Source: Dryococelus australis (lineage: Eukaryota > Arthropoda > Insecta > Phasmatodea > Phasmatidae). From it: a DNA stretch of 64,000 nt. The DNA is taken from the NCBI GenBank assembly GCA_029891345.1, contig CM057002.1:59820777-59884776 (forward strand), read 5' to 3'. This document shows positions 48,188 through 61,379 of this stretch, one piece after another. The notes under the pieces were generated by a model. That model had not been told where the DNA came from, did not search any database, and saw only the letters and a list, made by a program, of their open reading frames with translations. Position numbers and translations under genes: made by a program. Numbering within the stretch: the stretch's first letter is position 1; each line of letters starts with the position of its first letter.

Positions 48188-49408
48188 ATACTTTCAAAAT
48201 GAGATTCATTAAAAAATTAATTTCACATGGCACTGAAAACAATATTCACATAGCATTCTGTAATTTATGGCAAAACACATGTTGAAGAAAATATTGTCCA
48301 AGAACAACAACATACAGTTCAAGGTTAATCCTATTGGTGTTTTGCAATGCATCACACTGCTACAAACTGTGGGAATTGAAAATTTGACAGTCAGTGCGTG
48401 GAATGGCATCAATTCTTGCTTGAAGTTAACTCGTTCAAATTCTCTAAAATATAGCATGCAGGCCATTTCTTCCACGTGCCTGGGCTACTTGTAGGAAAAT
48501 CTTCCTACAAGTTAAGATGGCACTAACTGAAATTTTCTGCAATATATCCACACAGCCATGTTTCAACCGCCTATGTAAAGCTCCAGCAAGGTCATTGACC
48601 TATTTAGCACCATCAAGGGACAATAAAACTTGAGTGCCAAAAAAACCACGAAAAGAAAATTTGGAATTTTTAAAATTATTAACATAAAAAAAAGCATTCA
48701 GGAATATAATATATAACTTTTTTAATTACCTTCAAATATTTAAATAAATCATGTCAAATGGATGAGTGGTTAAAAAAAAGATCAAACTCAGCTTAAGTTG
48801 GGGTGCTCACAGGTTTACAAAATATAAACAAACAAAATGCATTTTTGAAAATATACTGACAAGATGAAATGAAATAAACTATATTGCAACCAGTATAACA
48901 AATGCTTTTTTCATAACTGAAACCACTTTCCCAATTTCTATGAAATTTTCTTCTACTCACATTTGCTTGTATGAAATTTGGTATTCAGTTTTCTCAAATT
49001 TTGTTGATAACACTAGAACATTGCTGGAAGTCATAAATTATTTCCTGTAGGCTACTTCACAAAAAAGATTTCTCATAAATTGTGAACAATCAGGTACACC
49101 TTTATGTTCCTGCACTACCTGCTTGAAAACAAATTTTGCAGGAAATTTTTGCGCAGCTTTTGACAATCATGAATATTAAAAGACTGATTTATTTGACTGA
49201 TTTAAAAAAAAAATTAGAGAATTTCATAATATTTGGTAAAGAAATCTACATTTTGGTTAAAACTGTATCATGCACATTATCAAACACATGCTGTGAGTTT
49301 GAAGTGCACCATTTTATACTCTTAAGCAATTGAGCTTGTCAATAAGATACTATAGAATAAAGAACATGTATGCAATTAGTTATACAAATAACATGTTCAT
49401 TAGTTCTA

Positions 49409-49696
<288 letters not shown>

Positions 49697-50673
49697 TCAA
49701 CAGCACAGTGGATGTTGCCCCTCATCTGGGGGATATGGGTTGGTGGGCCTGGCTCACTTCCATATTGCAGAAAGTTAAAGTTAAGGCAAGACACTGCAGA
49801 ATAATTCTGCTTAGTTGCCATGAACCCCGCTGCTAATATTCTTATGATTGCCCCCAGGGTTTTAGCCCACCTTCATTCTGCTGACCTAACCAACATATTT
49901 AAATAACTGGCAACCCTTTCAGTTTGTATGGTTTTGGCATACTTCACTTTACCATGTTTTCTTTCAGCTAAATATATATTTTGACAATTACACATGTTAC
50001 TGACAGTTTTGTTCCTTGATTGATCATAGAAAATCACAAGCTATACATATTTTCACAGAAATACACTCAATGCCATACCAATTTTTGCACCCATTAAAAA
50101 ACCAATTGATAAGTAACCACGAGAGTTTATAAACTAAGACATCAATGGATAATGTGGAAACCATTAAAAATGCTCTGTACATGGCACATGCACTACGTAG
50201 TACAAGAGTGCTACTGCTGCCTTTCATATAGTGTATATACACAGTTGTGAGAACAGTGCATGAAATGTGACACACACACACACTACTTGCTAGGTACAAT
50301 ATAATGATCAATAGACACGTCAAGACGTTGCACGAGACAGATGTAGGGACAACTGAAAGTTTGAGAAATACAAGGTAATAGGGCTACATGATGCACGGAA
50401 ATGTGCTAAATCACTTGTAATACGGCTGTTTTGATTTAAATCATAAGTTGGGAGCAATGGACATGTGGAAAGTACCCATACATGGCAAAATGGTTCTGGA
50501 TGATCCTGACAGACCACCAGCAAGGACAGCCATTTGACTGTCAGACAGGCACAAACAGAGCCAAGGTCTTCCTTAGCGACATGTGAGAGCTTCATTACAG
50601 TGCTGCATCTCTACTAGAAGTGTTTCTACACACAAGTACAAGTAAGTCTGTGATCCAGATGACTTTTACATGT

Positions 50674-50854
50674 TACAATAAACTCTCAATTATCTTCCAA
50701 GACCTTCATTGGTTACCAGGGAAAGGGTTGTTATTTCGAAGGGATTGTTATCTGAAAAACATTTTCAATCAAATTTTTTTCATGGTTTCCCAAAAAAGGG
50801 TTGTTATTTTGAGAGGGTGGCTATTCCAGGGGTTTCAGAAAAAAGAGTTGACTG
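50674..50854 (-). mobile_element. MITE family M2, copy 3
   Basis: In reverse complement it begins ACAGTCAACTCTTTTTTCTG, with CCCCTGGAATAGCCACCCT and AAATAACAACCCTTTCCC. The other end is ACAATAAACTCTC. It is the best-preserved of the three copies and defines terminal inverted repeats resembling CAGTCAACTC / CAATAAACTC. Confidence 0.65.
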
Positions 50855-51320
50855 TATTTAATTAAGACCTCAACATCATCACCTTCATTTGCAGTGATGT
50901 CAGCAGACAGCAATGTGAAATGCTATGGACTAGCAATATACTGTCTCTAGAAATGAATCACATTGTTATAAATGGGAATAGATGACTACCATGTTAGGGT
51001 TTAACTGACAGCAGGTGTCTGTTTCACTTTACAGCAGTATATGTTCCTAATATTGATGTGATGGTCTTAGGAAACGTCACATATGATCATAATTTGCCAC
51101 TGGTAGTAACATGAGGGCCACTGATTGCAAAGCAGTACGCTGACAACATCCTGCTGCCTGCCGCATGTGTTAACTTTCCTGACAAGTCCCCAGGAACCAG
51201 TTTCTAGCAAGACTATGCTCATTCACACACAGCTCTAAGTTTCTCACGTGTATTTACATCATGTTTCAACACGTCTGTGGCCTGCTTGCTTGGTCATCTG
51301 ATTCATTGCCCATCAAAATT

Positions 51321-52511
51321 TGCATTAGGGCAATGTTCTGTCCACCTGCAGCTCAGAAGATGGGCACATTTAGTACCTCATTGAACCACCTCATGCATAT
51401 ACACTTGCATTGAAATTAAATAAAATGTTTGTTATTCTGTACATATCAGATTTGTTCACAGTTGTTGCAAATTATGCTCAAAATCTCTGACAATTTCACA
51501 TGGAAGAAGCTGGTGTCCATTTCGTCCCACAAATATTTAATTTGCAACAACTGTTAACACATCCAGTACAGAATAACAAACATTTTGTTTCATTTCTGAT
51601 CATACAGGCCATTCATGGTTACTTCACACTTTTCTGAAGCCCTGCTAAAGTTCTATTTTTGGTTACCGATTACGTATCCTTCCACTACGTGTAAACATAA
51701 CACAGCAGTGTGACTATGTTCTAACTGTCAAATGCTTGTTTACTGTTTTCAGCTGTTCAAATAATTTAGTAATATTTCAAAAACAATTTTGTATGAATGT
51801 TCACAATTTAGGCCTATAACCATATTTAGGTCAGCTTTATGACTATGCAACAATGCTTATGTTCATGATAATTCTTACGTTTATTTTACATAGTTAACAT
51901 ATTTGTTACATTGTTAACATATTTGTTATACATGACATAGCACATTACACATAATACAAGTTAATATTTTGCAGTAACTGTGTTTAACCCTGTTATAACT
52001 GTGGGGAAAATAACTGTAGTATTTAACCTCTTGTTATTGATATGTGTTGGATTATTTCAATAAAAGGACAGCCTCAGTTGGAATAAAAATTAATACGAAG
52101 GAACAATCAGTCCAACAAAAAGACACCGTAAATTCAACCATGCAACTCGTGTCCCTTATTTTTTTGTAAGTAGCAATGACGAACTTAAAAGATAGTGGTG
52201 AACATGCACACAAATAGGCCTATTGTAACTTTTATTCTCCCCATATTTCTACGCATTGGTACTCACTGTTTTCTAGGTTTATTTAATTATTTGTTTAAAT
52301 TTATTTGGCTACGCTTAGTATTTTGTTGGGATTGTGGCAAAGATACAAATCACAGAAATATTAGCACATTTTCAAAGGTCTGTTTCAAAACATTAGAAGA
52401 AACAGTGAATGGACTATATCAATGCAAGTGTATATGCGTGAGGTAGTTTAATGAGGTACTAAATGTGCCCTTCTTCTGTGCTGCAGGTGGGCAAAACATT
52501 GCCCTAATACA
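51321..52511. mobile_element. Long terminal-inverted-repeat element with an inner foldback
   Basis: Arms 51321-51412 and 52419-52511 are about 92 bases and roughly 80% complementary. Both contain ATTAGGGCAATGTT, CACCTGCAGC-CAGAAGA and GGGCACATTTAGTACCTCAT. Inside, 51422-51473 and 51538-51587 form a second inverted repeat sharing AAAATGTTTGTTATTCTGTA and AGTTGTTGCAAATTA. No transposase frame is visible. Confidence 0.75.
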
Positions 52512-52785
52512 ATGATACTGTAATAATTTCTGGCCTTTGTCTGTAGCATCACACTAACAATTTTCATTTGATCCAACAGTTTCCTCTTGATGCCCTAATT
52601 TTTAAGTCACTAAGTGTACGTGCCAAACATGTTTTGATCAACATTTAACAGTGAGACCTTGAGCGCTGGTGAAGGAAAAACAAGCTGAAAATGGAACAGT
52701 GATGGAATGCAAGAGCAGAAGAAATGGGAGTTTAAGAGAATATGGTACATAAATAAATACTAAATGGATTGATGAAAATCTACTA

Positions 52786-52922
52786 GTTTCTGGAAGTGAA
52801 TATGAAAAACTAGGAAACTACAATCCTAGGTACAATTTTTTGATAATTTACTTACAAAGTATGCAAAAATTGTTATTTAGGATTGGTCTTTCTTGGTTTC
52901 TTTTATATTCACTTCCAGAAAC
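52786..52922. repeat. 18-bp inverted repeat, ~100-base spacing
   Basis: GTTTCTGGAAGTGAATAT at 52786 is repeated inverted at about 52904-52922. It may be a small foldback MITE. Confidence 0.6.
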
Positions 52923-52994
52923 CTGTAAACATCAATTAATTTGTTCAGTGTTAATTTATGTACCACACCCCCTTAATTTACTGACTAAATGCAT

Positions 52995-53250
52995 GGGGGC
53001 CACAGTAACTAGTGCGCTTGCCTCCCACCACGGTAAACTGGATTTGATTCCTGATGGGGTTGCTCCTAGATTTTCACAAGTTGGAATTGTGCAGGACGAT
53101 GTAGCTGGTCAGCAGGTGTTCCCAGGGATCTACCGCTTCCCCGACCTCCCTCGCATTGCAGTGTTGCTCCAAACTCACCTCGCTTCACCCTCATCGGCTC
53201 TTAAGACGCAGCATGCGTTAGGAGCTAGCCACCCAGGCCTCTCCACTCCA
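52995..53250 (+). repeat. tRNA-derived SINE, copy 2
   Basis: It has the same body as the copy at 19241. A GGGGCCACAGTAACTAGTG head is followed by CGCTTGCCTCCCACCA, then GGATTTGATTCCT, a good polymerase III box B (consensus GGTTCGANTCC). CTCACCTCGCTTCACCCTCA lies near the end. The 182-codon open frame at 52840-53388 merely reads through it. Confidence 0.75.
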
Positions 53251-53991
53251 CTATTTAATAACAAGAAAATTGAACATTTACACAGATGTGCAACTTTACC
53301 TACGACAGCTTTTTACTTAGATGAGCTAGGAATGAAAATATGCTGTGTATTTCATGTTTATAAATATAAGGCTCAGACCATTATGTAAGTATCGTGGAGC
53401 ACCCCCTCACCCAGTGTGCAATGCTGCTATTTTGGAACACTTGCTAAGTTGGACAACCTCATAGCATGTTGCCCAAATACCCATGAGTTCATGACATAAC
53501 ACAGACAATGAGGCGCTGCCTTGCATGAGTAGGAGGAAGAATGTGGCCTGATGATACTAACTCATGCATTAGCTGTAACAGGACTGCATTTTTGTCTGGT
53601 GGCCTAGCCTCCATCCACCTTCACTCTTGTACAAATCTACTGTAGGTTACTTACATGTCCAGGGTTACTCAAGGCATTATGTTCCAGCATTTTATCACTG
53701 GCAGGCATTCTGACACCAGCTTTCAGACAAGTTACTACGTATATGTCTTGTGGAATTGAACCACGTCTTGGTTTTAAGGCTGAGCCGGGGTTAACAGGGC
53801 CATCAGAGGAAAATAAATATATCAAGTCTACAGCATAACCTACCCAATCTTTTTTTCTTCATAACTAGCTACCTCACCCAGCAACCTAGTGCCACTGATG
53901 GTGAAGAATGTAATTACAGGATATAACAGAAAGCTACAACCCTCCCCTGTGTTAACTTAGCAACTGTACCCTAATGCTTGCTTAGAGATAA

Positions 53992-56900
53992 GGTCAACTG
54001 GGGTAAATTTGATACAGCTCAGATTAGGGGTAGCTCTGTAACAGTGATTAAAGAAATGCTATTATGTTTATTAAATATATGCTCTATATATAAAATATAT
54101 GCTAGTCAAAAAAATAAAAACATTAGTTGGCACATATTTTAATGTACTTTGTAACCACAAAAAGGAAAATTGCCTGAAAAGTATGGTATTCTGGGGAAAA
54201 AATTATTTTTTATTTATGTAAATTAAGTAGGAAAATATTTTCCTTTCATTTCTGCTACACACGTAAATAACTTTTGAAATAAGTATATATCTGGTACGCA
54301 TTTATTGATAACATCATGGTTAATCTTCCTGTTTAAAGCAAGTCACTAAAATATTTGTAGATAAATTATTATTGAAGGTCAAAGTCATGGGTTTATTCTG
54401 ATACACTACTTGAGGTAATTATGATAGATGCTGTGGGGTAATTTTGAGACATAGTGAGTGGGGTAATCGTGATACATGTTCTCCGTTCATCCTGGAATCT
54501 ATAAAAACTGCAATGGTAACGTGAGAACCTGAAACTAATGCTTGTTTTTTTTTTGGCCATATTTGCTCTCAGCAAGGTGCAATGATCCTGGAGACAGTGC
54601 AGCAAAATTTGCACTCAACATTCACATTTTTAAACACAACCTATGAAGTCATATTATAGATAAAATACCTGTTGGAACACACCCACGCCATCAGACATGG
54701 TTAGCTGGTTGATTATATCCCTTTCTCTATGGTGTGCTGTATAGGCTTATTGCCTAGTTATCTTTGATGCTTTGTTGCATTATAAACAAATATATAACCT
54801 ATAAAGCACATGGTGTAAGAAAGTGTGTATTCTTCTGAATTACAGCATAAATAAGATAACTTATTTTTTCTAGGGTATGTTGAAAGTTAATTAGTGAATG
54901 TAAGAAATTCCTGTGACATTAACTGAACCAATTGTCAAGCAATAACTGGACATAACGCCAAGGAAGTATGTTAAGAAAAACACAAGAAAAACATATAGTG
55001 ATGAAGTGCTAGTTAGAATTATGGCTCTCTTAGAGGAAGGACAGTCATTATGGAGTGTTTCTAAGAATTTAGGCAATGTAAAAATGTTCCTTTATCAGCA
55101 CCGTAAGAAGCATGGTGTTGGAAGTCCCGAACCAAGACAAGTAGGAAGAGAAACAGCATTGCCACGAGAAGTTGAAAATTCATTTGGAGATCATTTAAAA
55201 GTTTTGGCTAAATGGGGTTTCACCCTGGGGAAAAAAGTAAGTCCTCTCGACTGTTAAAGATTATGTGAAAGCAAATTGTATGGAAATTCCACTCAAAGGT
55301 GGTATGCCAGGTGAAGACTGGTTTCACAATTTCTGCCACAGAGAGAGACTCAGTCTAAAAAACCTAGAGCCATTAGATAAATTGTGCCGAGTTGCAACAG
55401 GAGATCCATTAATTGTATATGGGTTTTACTATGTGCTTGAGGAGCAGATTGCTGTACTTGGACTCGCAGAGAAACCACAGAATATTTATAACTTGGTTGA
55501 AACCTCATTTTGTTCAGATCCGTTAAGAGTTAAAGGCCTTTCCGGAGTACGCCAAAAAGTTCACAGATATACTGCAGGCACGGGAAGAGATAATACAAAG
55601 TGTTAGCCTGCTGTTCTGCAAGTAGAGAGGTGCTGCCTCCATTAATAGTATTTCAGGCAGCTCGACTATGGTCAACTTGGAAAGGAACTAGCGATCTTCC
55701 AGGAACATTCTACGCTGCAACAGAGAATGGCTGGATGACCAGTGCAGTTTTCCTAGAATGGCGTGTGAAATTGTGAAGGATAGACGACTGTTCGTTATAT
55801 TTGATAGGGCACCTTACACATTTAGATATGGAGACTGTGAAGTATGCAATGTCCCAGAACGTGACAATCGTAAAATTGCCACCTCACACGACAGATTTAT
55901 TGCAACCTTTGGGTAAAGCATGTTTTCGACCAGTAAAGTACTCTGCTATCATGGACAAGAAGCAATCAAAGAAAACTCCAGAAACATGAATTTGTACACC
56001 TTCTTTGTCATGTGTGGCATGAAGGTCTTACTGCAGACAACATACATTCAGGACTTAGATCTACAGGCATTTACCCACCTAACCTATCAAAGTATCCTGT
56101 AACCCGATTTGATAGTGTCAAGTATGAAAGTTATTTGTCACGTAGGCCTAGGTGTGATGATGTGCCTGCGCCATCTGAAGTAAACCCAGACAGAGTTGAG
56201 ATGCAAAATGGTGATGAGCAGCAACCTGGAAAATCCATTGACGACAACACAGAAAGACCACAATATAGCTTATTTCTGACATATCCTTCCACTTCTGGAC
56301 ACAGACCTTTAGTGGCTTCTAGCCCTCGGGCCTTCTTCATTTTAAACTCTGCTACTGGAAAATACTGGCAGCAGTGAAGCATCTGCACAGAAAAGACAAA
56401 GAGTTGATTCTTCAGCCAAAGTCATAACTTCAGAGGAGCATCTGGCAGAAATCTAAAAAGCAGTTAAAAAGAAGTGCGGAGGTAAAAGGAAACATGAACA
56501 TTCTAATGAAGATATTTCTGGTGAAGAAGAAGTCATACAGGAAAATAATAGTGCTGCTATAGATGAAGACAGCGAGAACAAAAGTAATATGGAAACTGTG
56601 CCCCAAGAGGAAGCAGAAATATTGGAACCCATCAATATAAAACGCAGAGACTTTCTTTTAGCCATGTTCAAAGGGGGAAGAAGAGGATGCATTATATACA
56701 AATATGTAGTTACTATTGACAGTGCGTTTGAAGATGATGAATATCGAGTGACTGGACTGAAATCAGATGGTGACAAAAAGACATTTAAATTGGTGGAGAA
56801 TGATGTTTCTGTATTCAAGATGTATGATATTTTGGGAATCTTACCAGTTCCCAGTATGTGTCACAGGGGGCAGGTTTAAATATAACAGTGAGATTGATGT

Positions 56901-57530
56901 TTTTGAGCAGCAATAATTGGCTACAAATGCACAGAAAGAGATTCTTATTCTTGACTAGGGCATAGTTTTATATTCTCTAACAATTTTTGTCCCGAAAATA
57001 GAAAATATCATTTTCAACCATAAATAATTTTTTTTCTGTCCAACTGTGTTCAATATTGTTAGTTCAAAAATTAGGCATTGGTTAAAGTACTTAGAGATGC
57101 TTTTATATGAATGACAATGTCATTAAAAATGTAGACTTTTTTTTTTGTTACACATGCATAAATATAATTGATTGTAATTTGGAAAGTTCAGAATAAATTT
57201 TTTCAATTTTTCACAGGCGATCCATTAGGTTCTGTCTGTATCATTGCTACCTCTATTGTTTTCCTACTGAATGTCTGCTGTGAGCTAAACCACTGTATCA
57301 TAATTGCCCCTGGTGTGTATTAACCATTACTCCATCTGCTGGGTAATTGTGATACACTTTAACTATTTTTTTTTTAGACAATACAAACTAGATTTTTAAA
57401 TCAAACAACATGTGGTTTGAAAGTATACAGAATTACTTAGATTTTGGTATATTTATTGTTTGTTTAATACCAACGGTGTTAAAATTAAAGGCAAATTTAA
57501 ACGTTTTGTATCATAATCACCCCAGTCGAC
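53992..57530 (+). mobile_element. Tigger/pogo DNA transposon, complete but decayed
   Basis: The left end, GTCAACTGGGGTAAATTTGA, pairs with the inverted right end, GTCGACTGGGGTGATTATGA. Sub-terminal copies of GGGGTAAT-GTGATACA occur at about 54436, 54461, 57296 and 57343, which is unusual and may be transposase-binding repeats. The transposase is inside. A TA follows the right end directly; the left flank is less clear. Confidence 0.85.
54940..56879 (+). pseudogene. Tigger/pogo transposase with all three catalytic sites damaged
   Basis: An N-terminal pipsqueak-type helix-turn-helix is visible (YSDEVLVRIMALLEEGQSLW). A frameshift near 55245 precedes a CENP-B-type domain (PLKGGMPGEDWFHNFC). The DDE core follows. 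Where intact relatives read N-DET-F-SD, this copy reads YNLVETSFCSDP, so the first aspartate is valine. The second aspartate block (VIFD / GHLTHLDME near 55795) is split by a frameshift. The third, normally LLQPLD, reads LLQPLGKACF. A C-terminal region (56589-56879) contains LLAMFKGGRRGCIIYKYVV. It cannot be active. Confidence 0.88.
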
Positions 57531-57729
57531 TACACACTGATGCATAAGTTGGCACAGCTGTTAGTGGAAATTACATTTAAATTAAAGAAGGTGACTTTTC
57601 TATCTTCTTCACCCTTCCATGTATGGGGAAATTATCACTATCAAGTTATTATGGCCTTGGACCCAAGTAACTTTTGTCTGAAACATTTCCTCCTACCACT
57701 AAAATTGTAAGTGTTATTCAGATGGCCTG

Positions 57730-58181
57730 CCTTAGGTGCCTCATCCTGTATATCCAGTCAGTACCTCTGCGACATGAGTCTTTGGAAGATACTGGGGGCA
57801 TTCTTTAGCCAGAATGGCATGACGAGCAATAGCAGAGTTTCCCCATTGGGTGTGGTAAATGCAGTATATGGATGTGATCCTGTCTGCAAGGGGATCTGCC
57901 AATACCCACTATGCATGTCCAGGGTGGTGAATATGGTTGCCTGGCCTAAATCCTTCAGAGTATTTGCCATGGTTTTCATTCAGTGAGCGATAGTCCACAC
58001 AAAATCTGAGTTTCCCTGATTTCTTAGTGACCAGGACTACCCTTGCATTGTACGGCGAGCTCGCGGGCTCCACCAGGCACTGCCTCTTTATTGAGTCAAC
58101 TTGCTCATCATTGATGGGTCTTTTCTCAGGGGTGGGCTTCCTTTGCCTTTTCCAAACTGGCTTTTCTGTTTTTAGCAGCAT
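57730..58181 (-). pseudogene. pol: Gypsy-like reverse transcriptase, truncated
   Basis: The minus strand encodes RPINDEQVDSIKRQCLVEPA, SSPYNARVVLVTKKSGKLRF and CVDYRSLNEN. After a frame change it gives LKDLGQATIFTTLDMHSGYW and PLQTGSHPYTAFTTPNGE. LDMHSGYWQIPL contains the first catalytic aspartate. The sequence ends after the QRLMSQ block, before the YLDD motif, so the polymerase is truncated by the junction at about 57730. Confidence 0.85.
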
Positions 58182-58429
58182 TTCATGCTGAATGATTGTG
58201 GTTTGCCCTCAGGGGTTCCTTTGGCAAGAAGATGTCTGCGTATTGTCCCAAGACATCCAGCAGTTTCTGCTCTTGTTGAGGCCTTTCCATTTGGTGCTGC
58301 ACCTCTTCTCAGTGGACCATTACCTGTTCTGGTCTCGGGAATCCATAATACTGTAGCCCTTTTTTCTGTACCCAGATGGCAGCTGCGAGCCTCGTACTTT
58401 ATTACTGCATCTTGGGTGTGCAACCACGA

Positions 58430-58690
58430 GTTTCCTAGTATGGCCTCATCTCCTAGTCAGTTCGCTACTGGGAAGTCTGCCTCTACATGTGTTATTAATG
58501 ACCACTGGCAGTTGGACCTTGTATTTCCAAGGGTGAAGTGGCATCAGCCCTCCAGTCCTTGTATGTTCTGGAATCCAATTTTCTTCTGCTTTCCTCAGTC
58601 AATTGAGTGGCCTTTATAAAGTTAGCCAAGGCTGTTGAATCTAGGATGGCCCGTGTTTCTTTCCCCGCTATTTCTGCCACAATTCGGGGT
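58430..58690 (-). pseudogene. Retropepsin-like protease remnant
   Basis: The minus-strand frame from 58680 reads AEIAGKETRAILDSTALANF. In intact retropepsins the active site is DS/TG, so the DST here is substituted. It lies upstream of RT in the same orientation, as expected for Gypsy pol order. Confidence 0.6.
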
Positions 58691-58719
58691 ACCTCTCCCT
58701 CAAAGTCATCTTGCCTCAG

Positions 58720-59610
58720 GTGTCACAATTCATGAGGTTCTACTTTCACTTGGTCCCTTTCTTGGCCTGACTCTCCGGACCCTTGGGGCCCTCTCGAGGT
58801 CCTGGGGACAAAGGAGAGTGCATATAAATGTTTGGATCTCAGGTTTCAACTGTTTTGAGATCAGATGGAGGCTGCGTTGTACCTCCTCCTCCTCCGGATG
58901 TAGCCATCTGTACAACTGGATTTTTCTTCAGATAAATATTTCTGCCTCTTCTTTGTCTGCCTAAGACTGGCTTCATAATTCCTTGGTTAACTCTGCTAGG
59001 AGCTCGACTGCGCCAAATCATTCTTGGGAGCATTCCATGAACTCCTGCCACGCTTTGATGAATTCTCCGGACCTTTTCGCCCAACTGATGTCAGGCAGTT
59101 TCTGTACACTGGTCCAGGTGGAAGTCCCTTTCAAGGAATATTTCTTTGCAGGTTTCCGTGGACCTTTCAGGGTATTCATGTCCTTTCCCATGAAATTCCG
59201 ATAGGAGCAGTGTCGCTTCCAAATTTTTGTTGCCGGGTTGTTCTCGCTCTGTATGTTGGCTTTTCGCACTATTTCTCTCGTGGTTTTGTAATTGACATTC
59301 AGGACAATGGAACAATATTCTGATCATGTTTTGGAGTTCGTGTGTCCATCCCAGGTACAGACAATGGAACCTTTTCTTACGTCCTTCATTCTATGTGGTA
59401 CTGCCCCTACCCTGGGCAGTCATTCAGGGCACATTTGTTTTCGGTGTATCTGCATTTCTGGCACTTCTACCGGATTCCTTGCCAATTGTGGACCCCTTCG
59501 GATCAGCCAATGCCTTTCAGGTGGAATGCTATGTCACATATTTGGCAGCATACTTACTCCTTAGGGGTCGTGGCCTAGACACTGGTTTGCTTCGCATACC
59601 TGTTTCTCCT
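58720..59610 (-). pseudogene. gag: Gypsy-like gag with tandem PHD-like zinc fingers
   Basis: On the minus strand, from 59610, MRSKPVSRPRPLR leads into CCQICDIAFHLKGIG and KCQKCRYTENKC. After a frameshift come RFHCLYLGWTHELQNM and LFHCPEC. These are two successive C-x2-C ... FH ... C-x2-C patterns of the PHD type, as in the gag at 37560. Basic and capsid-like sequence follows (ATKIWKRHCSYRNFMGKD, SVQKLPDISWAKRSGEFI). Several in-frame stops are present. The two gags share architecture but little sequence. Confidence 0.55.
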
Positions 59611-59639
59611 CTGTTTATGTATCACTACTAATGTTTTCC

Positions 59640-61210
59640 CTGTTATTACCTTGTTCTGACATTATTTCTAATTTTAGGTGACACCGTGTGTATAACTGGA
59701 CTCCCGGAAGTCCCATGGGCTATATTCAGTCCAAATAACGGGTAGTGGGTCTGTCTATTCAATACGCATAGGTCTCACATCTTAGATCACCATTTTTTAA
59801 GTTTCTCTCTATCCGTACTCGCCTCCTTACTGGTCCAGCCTGGTCTTGGTGCAAGTCCTCTGTTGCTGCCGCTCTCATCGCCGCCTGTGAGCTCACCGAG
59901 ACTGTGTGATACTTTGTGGTGTGCGCAGGGAGGGGAGGGGTCGATACCTCGGATATAAGGGAAGTTGTCTCCTATGGCTTTCCCACTTGATCCCAGAATA
60001 TCGGTATGGGTGGGGTGGTGAAGTAGGACCTACAGGGGTTCCTTCCAAGGGGAACCTAGGGGGATATATGGGATATCCCATAATGGGAGCCATAAGGTCC
60101 CAGAATGATCTGTTGCCGGCTGTCAGGCCTCGATGGTCTGCCTATATTCCCGCCGTTGGTGGGCCGCTTAGTCCCTCAAGGCCCGATGTCTTGGAGAGAC
60201 GGCTGTGTTGTCGGGTTCCTGTGGGAAAACGGGTACAAACCTTACTTCCTCAAGGGTCTGGTATGCCCTTGTGAGGGCTATCGGGTAAGTGGCTAAGTCA
60301 CTTTAGTTATTTGTGATTGGAGGTTGGTCAGTTGCTGCCCTGGCTGGTGAGCGGGATTCTGGGTGCTGGAACTTCCTTAGCAATCACCTACCTCCCCTCT
60401 TACTTCTAGGAATAGGCTCTGAAAGGAAGGGTTTGCAGGAGCTGAGGCATGTGAAAGCGACAAGCATGTCAGCCAGCTATCCCCACAGTCCAGCGAAAAG
60501 CAGGTTCGGGAGCTGGGCGTGTAGGGCAGCGAGCATGTCAGCTAACTTCCCTCATTGTCCACAGATGGAAGTAGGAAAAGGAACTAGTGCTCGTGGGGGT
60601 GGTGAGCGAGTCGGCCAACACTTCGTACAGTCCAGCAGAGGAGTGGTCCAGCCAAGACACCTAACTGCTGTCTCCACACGCTGCTTCCACGAGGTGACAT
60701 ACAGCCAGCTGTCACTACACTCGAGCAATGACCAACTCGTCCTTAACCCCAGGCTTAAACCTCCTTAAATTCTTGGGTCCTATTCCACAGCAATCCTTAC
60801 TACAAACCAATTAAACTGTGTGTGTGAAGCGCTTTCAGTGCAGAAAAGTAGATCTCAGTGCGAGTTGCAGCCAGAGATGCCTGCGCACTAACTGTGTCCG
60901 CAACTCCCATCATCACTCTTACAGCCGGCTGGTGGCCGGTCCAGAAGTAAGCAAGGGGGTGTCCACATACGCTGGGGACCTCCCAGCCACGCTGTCTCTC
61001 CTGCAGGGACTCTCTGGAGCCCCTGCAGTAGTGCCACCCTATGGCCTGCTACCACTTACATAACCAGCTCGCCATCCCGGTGCACGGCATATCGCCAGCC
61101 CGGGCTTTGTTCCCAGCCGCGCTGGTCACCTATCGGCACACTCTACGTAAGCTGACACAATGGGTGAGGGTTGTTGTTCATCCTAAGACCCAGTGTGACT
61201 AACCCGGACA
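59640..61210. repeat. GC-rich probable leader/LTR of the minus-strand Gypsy element
   Basis: This region upstream of gag is much GC-richer than its surroundings. It has direct repeats, for example GCATGTCAGCCAGCTATCCC at about 60463 and GCATGTCAGCTAACTTCCCT at about 60533. A minus-strand TATATAAA lies near 61220. I could not find a convincing primer-binding site, so the LTR assignment rests on position and texture. Open frames here show no domains. Confidence 0.35.
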
Positions 61211-61379
61211 CAACAACATTTATATAACACACATTTAAATATTAATGTAGTTATTATATCAGGTTAGCCAGTATCTAAATATCCGTGAACGTGTAGGGTC
61301 TGCTCATTTCTGATTGGTCGCATAAGTTTCCTTAATGCGGTTGTAGACAATAAATACCCAACATGAAAGTGATGTAATA

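Noticed and set aside
52840..53388. 182-codon + strand ORF
   Set aside because: Most of it is a tRNA-derived SINE related to the copy at 19241.
55801..55989. Separate small ORF near the Tigger element
   Set aside because: It is the frameshifted second and third catalytic blocks of the transposase, not an independent gene.
58185..58619. 144-codon + strand ORF
   Set aside because: It is antisense to the minus-strand protease/RT region, which carries recognisable motifs.
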